NCBI RefSeq assembly: GCF_043876835.1
Contig: NZ_JBAWJZ010000004.1
Location: forward strand, 248,001 to 312,000
DNA: 64,000 nucleotides
Origin: Yeosuana sp043876835
Lineage (GTDB): Bacteria > Bacteroidota > Bacteroidia > Flavobacteriales > Flavobacteriaceae
Reading direction: 5' to 3'
This document shows, piece after piece, positions 58,183 through 64,000 of this stretch. How positions within the stretch are numbered: position 1 is the stretch's first letter; each line of letters begins with the position of its first letter. A model generated the notes under the pieces. That model had not been told where the DNA came from. It worked only from the letters and a program-made list of their open reading frames with translations, and did not search any database. Made by a program: the position numbers and the translations under genes.

Positions 58183-59481
58183 TTGAAGAAATTAATAGAC
58201 TACATAAATAATAATGTTTTAGTTAAAGTAACTTCTTTACAAACAGCCTCTTTATTAACCAAAATCATTGCTGGAATTTTAACCTCAAAGGCTATTGCTA
58301 TTTTTATTGGAGCTGAAGGATTAGCATTAATTGGAAATTTAAGAAATTTTGTAAGTTCAGTTCAAACCATTTCAATTCTTGGTTTTTATAATGGAATGGT
58401 TAAATATGTTGCTGAGTTTAAGGATAATACTATAAAGTTAAGTAAAGCCTTATCTACCGTTTTTTATGTTGGTTTTATCTCTACTATTTTAGTATCAGCC
58501 ATGTGTTATTTTTATGCAGATAATATTAATGACATAATTTTTCCAACCTATAATGATTATCCATATGTTATAAAGATTTTTTCTATTGTTTTGCCTTTTT
58601 ATGCATTGAACATGTTTTCTTTTTCAATAATGAATGGTTTTTCAAACTATAAAATGCTCATTATTATAAATATTATTGGGCAAATTTTAGGGCTTTCAAT
58701 TACGTTATTATTGATTTATCAAAATAAAATAGAAGGCGCTTTAATCTCTGTTGCCATTGCTGAAGCTTTAATATGTTTGATAACATTAGTTGGTATTATT
58801 AATCGTAGAAGTTTAGTGTCTCTAATTAAAGTAAAGCAAATAAGCTTTAATTTTTTAAAGAAAATGAGTTCTTATAGCATTATGGCTTTATTTTCAGCAG
58901 TTGTTTTGCCATTGGTTTTATTGGCTATCCGTAATTATATTATTGATAATGTTGGATATAAAGATGCGGGTTTTTGGGAGGCTATGACTAGAATTTCCAA
59001 GTATTATTTAATGCTCATTAATTCATTAGTGGCATTGTATATTTTACCAAGATTTAGTGAAATTGATAAGATTAAAGAATTTAGAAAAGAAGTGTTTGGT
59101 TTTTATAAAACTGTAATACCCATATTTGGTTTAGGTTTAATAATCATATATTTTTTAAGACCTTTTATTGTTACAGGTATATTTTCAGATAAATTTCAAC
59201 CTGTAGAAAATTTGTTTCTCTGGCAATTATTAGGTGATTTCTTAAAAGTATTATCAATTGTAATTGCCTATCAGTTTTTGGCAAAAAAAATGTTTTGGCA
59301 CTATATAATTACAGAAGCATTTTTAGTTGTAATGTTATATATTACAAGTGTGTATTTTATTGACATTTATGGTGTAAAAGGAGCAGTTATAGGTCATTTT
59401 GTTAGTTATTTTATATATTATTTAGTTGTTTTATTAATATTTGGAAGTTCGCTTTTTAGAGTGGATAGCCTTAATAAGTAA
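58183..59481 (+). CDS. O-antigen/polysaccharide flippase, Wzx family (copy 1)
   Basis: 432 residues from a TTG start. About 12 membrane segments of the MATE/PST type. The N-terminal AIFIGAEGLALIGNLRNF and the block LWQLLGDFLKVLSIVIAYQFLAKK near 345-368 resemble WzxE-like translocases of lipid-linked repeat units. It is related along its whole length to the second flippase at 61603, which has the same landmarks. Opens the surface-polysaccharide cluster. Confidence 0.9.
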   Translation: MKKLIDYINNNVLVKVTSLQTASLLTKIIAGILTSKAIAIFIGAEGLALIGNLRNFVSSVQTISILGFYNGMVKYVAEFKDNTIKLSKALSTVFYVGFISTILVSAMCYFYADNINDIIFPTYNDYPYVIKIFSIVLPFYALNMFSFSIMNGFSNYKMLIIINIIGQILGLSITLLLIYQNKIEGALISVAIAEALICLITLVGIINRRSLVSLIKVKQISFNFLKKMSSYSIMALFSAVVLPLVLLAIRNYIIDNVGYKDAGFWEAMTRISKYYLMLINSLVALYILPRFSEIDKIKEFRKEVFGFYKTVIPIFGLGLIIIYFLRPFIVTGIFSDKFQPVENLFLWQLLGDFLKVLSIVIAYQFLAKKMFWHYIITEAFLVVMLYITSVYFIDIYGVKGAVIGHFVSYFIYYLVVLLIFGSSLFRVDSLNK

Positions 59482-59531
59482 AACAAAATTTAATTTATTT
59501 TCGTTGTAAAGATTTAATAAAATAATATTTA

Positions 59532-60506
59532 ATGGATAGTTATGAGGTTGTAAGGTATTCAGCAAATTTATATGATGAGTGGAATAACTTTGTTTTGACT
59601 TCAAAAAATGCTACATTCCTTTTTCATCGAGATTTTATGGGATATCATCAAGATAGATTTGAGGATTTTTCATTGATGGTTTATCATAAAAATAAATTAG
59701 TATGTGTTTTCCCCGCAAATATAAATGCAAATAAATTACATTCACATCAAGGATTAAGTTATGGCGGACTGATACTTCCTAGTAAAAGTTCTTTTAATTC
59801 AGTTTTAGAGTCTTTATATAGTATTTTAAAATTCAGTTATAACCAAAATATAAAATCTATCATTTTAAAGCAACTTCCAAGAATATATCATTTAAGACCA
59901 TCGGATGAATTAGATTATCTGTTATTTATTTTAAAAGCCAAATCAAATAGAAAGGATATCTCAATGACTATTTCATTGAATAAAGCTTTAGAATTTTCTG
60001 CTTTACGAAAGCGCCAATTAAAAACCGCATTACAAAATGATTTGAAAATTAAGTTAGAAGTTGATTTTACAGCTTTTTGGAATGATGTTTTAGTACCTAA
60101 TTTAAAATTAAAATTTGGTGTCAAACCAGTACATTCATTATTTGAAATAAATGCTTTGCATGAAAAATTCCCAAATAATATCAAACAATATAATGTATAT
60201 TTAAAAGATGAAATATTAGCTGGATGTACAGTTTTTGAAACAGAAAACGTTGCTCATTTGCAGTATATTTCTACAAAAAAAGATAAGAACATTGGGGCTT
60301 TGGATTTCCTTATAAATAAATTGATTTCTGAAGTGTATAAGGATAAAGAATATTTTGATTTTGGTATCTCCAACGAAAATAAAGGAAAAAATATAAACTT
60401 GGGATTACTTAATTGGAAACAAAGTTTTGGTGCTTCTGCAATTGTTCATGATTTTTATGAAGTAGAAACCAAAAATTATCAATTATTAAAGGACATATTT
60501 ATATGA
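59532..60506 (+). CDS. GNAT/FemAB-like acyltransferase of a polysaccharide cluster
   Basis: 324 residues. The central segment YNVYLKDEILAGCTVFETENVAHLQYISTKKDK and the ending FDFGISNENKGKNINLGLLNWKQSFGA match BioF2-like/FemAB-related acetyltransferase domains. By context it could acylate the 3-amino sugar made by its neighbours, but the usual acyltransferase of the Fdt pathway (FdtC) is a hexapeptide-repeat protein, which this is not. Overlaps the aminotransferase gene by four bases (ATGA). Confidence 0.75.
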   Translation: MDSYEVVRYSANLYDEWNNFVLTSKNATFLFHRDFMGYHQDRFEDFSLMVYHKNKLVCVFPANINANKLHSHQGLSYGGLILPSKSSFNSVLESLYSILKFSYNQNIKSIILKQLPRIYHLRPSDELDYLLFILKAKSNRKDISMTISLNKALEFSALRKRQLKTALQNDLKIKLEVDFTAFWNDVLVPNLKLKFGVKPVHSLFEINALHEKFPNNIKQYNVYLKDEILAGCTVFETENVAHLQYISTKKDKNIGALDFLINKLISEVYKDKEYFDFGISNENKGKNINLGLLNWKQSFGASAIVHDFYEVETKNYQLLKDIFI

Positions 60507-61615
60507 TCAAGTTTTTAGATTTAAAATTGATAAATAAGCCTTTTGAAAATGAATTTAAAAAGGAGTTTAACAGTTTTTTAAATTCAGGTAATTACATTTT
60601 AGGTGATGGAGTTTTAAAGTTTGAAGAAGAATTTTCTTCATATTGTGGCACAAAATATTGTATAGGAACTGGTAATGGGCTTGATGCACTTCATTTAATT
60701 TTTGAAGGGTACAAAGTTTTAGAAAAACTTAATCAAGGAGATGAAGTCATTGTACCTGCAAATACTTATATAGCTTCTGTTTTAGCCGTAAGTAATTCAG
60801 GGTTAAAACCAGTATTGGTTGAGCCAGATTTAAACACTTATAATATTGATGTTTCAAAAATTGAGCAAGCAATAACATCAAAAACTAAAGCCATCTTGGG
60901 AGTTCATTTATATGGTCAGTTATATAATGTACAAGGATTGGAAAGGATTTGTAAACAAAATAATTTATTGTTGATAGAAGATGCAGCTCAAGCACATGGA
61001 GCTCAATTTACAGACTCAAGGAAATCAGGAAATTTGTCTGATGCAGCAGCTTTTAGTTTTTACCCAACAAAAAATTTGGGAGCTTTAGGTGATGCTGGAG
61101 CTATAACTACCAATGATGAAGAGTTGGCAGAGATTATTTTTAAGTTAAGAAATTACGGAAGAGTTTCTACTTATAGCAATGAGTTAAAAGGTTACAATTC
61201 TAGATTAGACGAGCTACAAGCAACTTTTTTAAGAGTAAAACTTAAACATCTCGATGCACTTAACCAAAAAAGAAGGGAAATTGCTCAATATTATATAGAG
61301 AATATAACTTCAAAAGATATTATATTACCACCATTTAACAATATTAAGCAACATGTGTTTCATCAATTTGTTATAAGAAGTAAGAGGCGAGATGAGTTAA
61401 AAAAGTATTTATATAATAATGGAGTAGAAACTTTAATTCATTATCCTATACCAATTCATAAGCAAATGGCTTATAAAGAGTTTAAGTGCATTGAATTACC
61501 TGTTACTGAAATAATTCCTAATGAAGTTTTGAGTTTGCCTTTATATTTGGGATTAACTAAAAGTGAAATTTCAAAAATAGTTTCTATAGTAAATCTCTTT
61601 AAGTGGAACCGATAA
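60503..61615 (+). CDS. Sugar aminotransferase of the DegT/DnrJ/EryC1 family (FdtB/QdtB-like)
   Basis: 370 residues. PLP lysine in FSFYPTKNLGALGDAGAI (about 186-203), substrate region GTGNGLDALHLIFEGY and VPANTYIASVLAVSNSG near the N-terminus, RLDELQATFLRVKL later. The closest pattern is the dTDP-3-oxo-6-deoxyhexose transaminase group that makes dTDP-Fuc3N or dTDP-Qui3N. The 3,4-ketoisomerase partner is encoded at 62885. Start overlaps the upstream gene by four bases, and its end overlaps the flippase by 13. Confidence 0.88.
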   Translation: MIKFLDLKLINKPFENEFKKEFNSFLNSGNYILGDGVLKFEEEFSSYCGTKYCIGTGNGLDALHLIFEGYKVLEKLNQGDEVIVPANTYIASVLAVSNSGLKPVLVEPDLNTYNIDVSKIEQAITSKTKAILGVHLYGQLYNVQGLERICKQNNLLLIEDAAQAHGAQFTDSRKSGNLSDAAAFSFYPTKNLGALGDAGAITTNDEELAEIIFKLRNYGRVSTYSNELKGYNSRLDELQATFLRVKLKHLDALNQKRREIAQYYIENITSKDIILPPFNNIKQHVFHQFVIRSKRRDELKKYLYNNGVETLIHYPIPIHKQMAYKEFKCIELPVTEIIPNEVLSLPLYLGLTKSEISKIVSIVNLFKWNR

Positions 61616-62904
61616 AAAAAAATAAAGATTTTTTTTTAGTAAAATTGTTTTCAGTAAATTCTGCTGGAGTAATTTTGAGGGCTTTTTTAGGTTTTGTTTC
61701 ACAAAAATTAATAGCAGTTTATTTAGGGCCAAATGGTATGGCTTTAGTTGGAAATTTAAGAAATGCCTTGAATTTGTTTAGTCTTTCTTCAACTTTAGGG
61801 GTAGATCAAGGTGTTTTAAAATATCAATCTGAATTTGAATCTAAACCTAATGAGTTAAAAAAGCTTTACGAAAGCTCATTGGCATATAGTTTAATTGGGA
61901 GTAGTATTATTTTCTTGATCTTATTTTTTGGATCAACCTATTGGAGCAACTACTTATTTAAGACACCAGAATATAATTACTTGTTTGTTGTTCTTGCTTT
62001 TACTTTGCCCTTTATGGCATTATTCAATTTATGCTTTGCAATTATTAATGGTCAGTTAAATTATAAAAAGGCCACTCTTGTTTCCTTTACAGCATATGCG
62101 TTAGTTACGGTGCTTATCTTTTTTATGGTTACAAACTATGATTTATCAGGTACATTATTAGCCGTTATTTTAACTCCAATTGCTCAAATATTGTCTTTAC
62201 TGGTTTTTGCAAGAAGTGAAATGTATTTGTTTTATGGTTTGAAAATAAGATTTCATAAATTTTTTAGAAATAAACTAGTTGCATTTATTGTTATGTCTTT
62301 TGCTGCAGTTGTTCTAAATAATATTGTTGAAATTCAATTAAGAAATTATTTGATCAATAAACTATCCATACAAGAGGCGGGTTATTGGACTTCTATGTTA
62401 AGTCTTTCAAATTATTATTTATCTTTTATGACAGGAGTCTATTCATTGTATATTTTACCAAAATATTCAAAAATGAATAATATAAATGAATTTAAAAAGG
62501 AACTTTTGAACATTTATAAAATAATTATCCCAATTTTTGTTATTATGTTTATTGGGATTTATGTGTTTAGAGAATTAATTATACAAATTCTATACAGTAA
62601 AGAATTTATACCCATGCAAAACTTGTTTAAATGGCAATTAATAGGTGATTTGGTTAAGATTGTTGCCGTCATAATGGCTTATCAATTTATAGCGCAAAAG
62701 GCATGGAAAATTTTTATAATAACAGAAATCACTTCTTATGTTTTACTATATGTTTTTGGTATTTTTTTTGTTTCAAAAATGGGTGTTGAAGGCATCGTTT
62801 TTGCGCATTTTTTAAGACATGTAGTATATTTAATAATGATTATATTTTTAGTTCAATACATTTTTAAAAAAGATAAAACTATTGATGAGAGCAAGCATTC
62901 ATAA
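61603..62904 (+). CDS. O-antigen/polysaccharide flippase, Wzx family (copy 2)
   Basis: 433 residues from a GTG start within the end of the aminotransferase gene. Same family as the 58183 gene: AVYLGPNGMALVGNLRNA and LFKWQLIGDLVKIVAVIMAYQFIAQK are aligned with copy 1. Its 3' end overlaps the ketoisomerase start region by 20 bases. Two WzxE-like flippases 3.4 kb apart is unusual; each may serve a different lipid-linked product, or one may have been duplicated. Confidence 0.9.
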   Translation: MEPIKKNKDFFLVKLFSVNSAGVILRAFLGFVSQKLIAVYLGPNGMALVGNLRNALNLFSLSSTLGVDQGVLKYQSEFESKPNELKKLYESSLAYSLIGSSIIFLILFFGSTYWSNYLFKTPEYNYLFVVLAFTLPFMALFNLCFAIINGQLNYKKATLVSFTAYALVTVLIFFMVTNYDLSGTLLAVILTPIAQILSLLVFARSEMYLFYGLKIRFHKFFRNKLVAFIVMSFAAVVLNNIVEIQLRNYLINKLSIQEAGYWTSMLSLSNYYLSFMTGVYSLYILPKYSKMNNINEFKKELLNIYKIIIPIFVIMFIGIYVFRELIIQILYSKEFIPMQNLFKWQLIGDLVKIVAVIMAYQFIAQKAWKIFIITEITSYVLLYVFGIFFVSKMGVEGIVFAHFLRHVVYLIMIIFLVQYIFKKDKTIDESKHS

Positions 62905-63292
62905 TTTGAAAATCCTAGATATACCCAAGATTAAGGATCCTCGAGGCAACCTTGCAGTTATTGAGAACGATGTTATTCCATTTAAAATGCAACGTGTTTA
63001 CTATTTGTTTGATGTTCCAAGCGGTACAAAAAGAGGAGGTCATGCTCATAAAACACTTAGCCAATTTTTAATTGCATTAGCCGGGAGTTTTGATGTTATT
63101 GTAAAAGACGGAATTGAGGAAAACAGAATAACACTTAACAATCCTTCAAAAGGATTATTAATTATACCCGGAATTTGGCGTGAATTAGAGAATTTTTCAT
63201 CTGGCGCAGTTTGTTTAGTATTAGCTTCAGATGTTTATAACGAAAAAGATTATATAAGGAGTTATAAAAAATTTACCAGTGAAAAAAAATGA
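62885..63292 (+). CDS. dTDP-6-deoxyhexose 3,4-ketoisomerase (FdtA/WxcM-like cupin)
   Basis: 135 residues from the ATG at 62885 (a TTG lies one codon upstream). Cupin fold: DPRGNLAVIENDVIPFKMQRVYYLFDVP, then GTKRGGHAHKTLSQFLIALAGSFDV with the catalytic His pair, and LLIIPGIWRELENFSSGAVCLVLASDVYNEKDYIR. This is the FdtA/QdtA group that isomerises dTDP-4-oxo-6-deoxyglucose before FdtB-type transamination. Which epimer (Fuc3N or Qui3N) cannot be told. Confidence 0.9.
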   Translation: MRASIHNLKILDIPKIKDPRGNLAVIENDVIPFKMQRVYYLFDVPSGTKRGGHAHKTLSQFLIALAGSFDVIVKDGIEENRITLNNPSKGLLIIPGIWRELENFSSGAVCLVLASDVYNEKDYIRSYKKFTSEKK

Positions 63293-63294
63293 TG

Positions 63295-64000
63295 CTAAAG
63301 TATTGAGACTAACTTTCTTATTAGTTTATTTTGACTAGCAGCAAAATGAATATAATCTTTTATACTTTTCGATTTTAATTTTTTAAAAGATTCTACACCA
63401 ATTTCTTTTTTTTCAAAATAACCTGCTAAAAACAATAATTCTTTATAGTAATCATTATTAAATTTTTCATTAATACTAGAATCATAATTGTACTTTTTAT
63501 TAAAAAAGTCAAACAAATTTTTCATTTGATTTTTTAAAAAAAAATGACTTTCAAAACTTTTTTTATGAGAATAAGAATAATCATGAACTCTATATATATG
63601 CAATGATTCATTTATAGTTGTGAAATTTGTATTCATTGCTAAATCTACAAGAATAGGGTAATCTTCAATAGTAAGATTCATATTTAAGTAGGTGTCAAAA
63701 TCAACAAATTCATTTAGATGTTTTTTTCTAAAACAAATGCCAATTGGTGTTAATTTTCCTAGAAACAGTTGTTTTTTGTATTCTTCTCTGTTAGCTTGAA
63801 TGACCTCTTTATTTTTAAAAGGTTTTATAATTTTATTTTTTTCATATAGAAAATCAACACCGCTATCAACAAAACCAAGGCTAGCATCGCTTTTTAAAAC
63901 ATCTACCATTTTTTGTAAAGAATTTTCTTTTTTTAGCAGATCATCGCCTGCAATATCGAAAATGAATTCACCTTGACATCTTTCAAGGGTCGCTTTAAAG
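63295..64000 (-). CDS. Family 2 glycosyltransferase, C-terminal part (cut by window edge)
   Basis: The frame runs from the stop at 63295 off the right edge, so an ATG at 63909 is internal. The upstream codons read ERCQGEFIFDIAGDDLLKKE, the metal-binding DD region of GT2 enzymes (GDD). The rest, with ESLHIYRVHDYSYS near the end, fits a GT2 acceptor-binding half. Convergent with the ketoisomerase gene, two bases apart. Target sugar unknown. Confidence 0.85.
   Translation of the reverse strand, partial: FKATLERCQGEFIFDIAGDDLLKKENSLQKMVDVLKSDASLGFVDSGVDFLYEKNKIIKPFKNKEVIQANREEYKKQLFLGKLTPIGICFRKKHLNEFVDFDTYLNMNLTIEDYPILVDLAMNTNFTTINESLHIYRVHDYSYSHKKSFESHFFLKNQMKNLFDFFNKKYNYDSSINEKFNNDYYKELLFLAGYFEKKEIGVESFKKLKSKSIKDYIHFAASQNKLIRKLVSIL

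Noticed and set aside
1..64000. CRISPR arrays, tRNAs, rRNAs, transposases, prophage or toxin-antitoxin genes
   Set aside because: None was found: no regularly spaced repeats, no cloverleaf other than tmRNA, and no such proteins among the coding frames.

Overview
The window is AT-rich and reads as a chromosomal segment of a marine-type member of the Flavobacteriaceae (phylum Bacteroidota). Supporting signs: most mapped promoters have the Bacteroidota -7 element TAnnTTTG, often with a TTG/TTTG about 20 bases upstream; most genes lack a Shine-Dalgarno sequence and have A/T-rich leaders; the tmRNA tag reads GENNYALAA; and the gene order rplQ-carA-eno-gltA-amidinohydrolase-ctlX-argS is, as far as I recall, typical of this family.

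Layout. 1-633: N-terminal part of a POTRA/outer-membrane assembly protein on the minus strand. 867-18221: one long plus-strand ribosomal superoperon (str-S10-spc-alpha: rpsL to rplQ, including fusA, secY, infA, a 38-aa rpmJ and rpoA). It contains a strong intrinsic terminator-like hairpin between rpsJ and rplC and structured spacers before rpsH, rpmJ, rpsD, rpoA and rplQ. 18249-32310: carA, eno, two citrate synthases of different families, an amidinohydrolase, an araC-osmC pair bounded by inverted repeat elements, ctlX, an orphan TPR histidine kinase (minus) and argS. 32368-35215: a CDF-like membrane protein, trmL and a GNAT-nitrilase fusion. 35297-41982: a complete minus-strand trpEGDCFBA operon with a promoter, a leader peptide with three consecutive Trp codons and an attenuator; two different palindromic repeats occupy its two long spacers. 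42057-44009: two thioredoxin-fold and two rhodanese genes. 44241-49431: secreted, lipoprotein and membrane proteins of unknown role, a candidate small RNA, tryptophanase, and the 3' remnant of a class III nucleotide cyclase. 49476-58016: Na+/H+ antiporter, tmRNA, a saccharopine/alanine-dehydrogenase-like enzyme, kdsA, typA, and a PnuC-like plus YgjV-like pair. 58183-64000: start of a surface-polysaccharide cluster with two related Wzx flippases, an FdtA/FdtB-type 3-amino-sugar pair, a GNAT-like protein and a truncated glycosyltransferase.

How it fits together. The first 18 kb is the core translation and transcription machinery. The middle joins glycolysis and the TCA cycle (eno, citrate synthases) with arginine/citrulline/carbamoyl-phosphate metabolism (carA, amidinohydrolase, ctlX, argS). 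Tryptophan synthesis, under leader-peptide attenuation, and tryptophan breakdown (tnaA) lie about 6 kb apart.

The items most worth a second look are the terminator inside the S10 operon, the repeat-bounded araC-osmC insertion, a shared 14-bp Crp/Fnr-like palindrome upstream of tnaA, the eukaryotic-type citrate synthase and a candidate small RNA, and the sequence-level logic of the trp attenuator. No CRISPR array, tRNA, rRNA, transposase or phage gene was seen.
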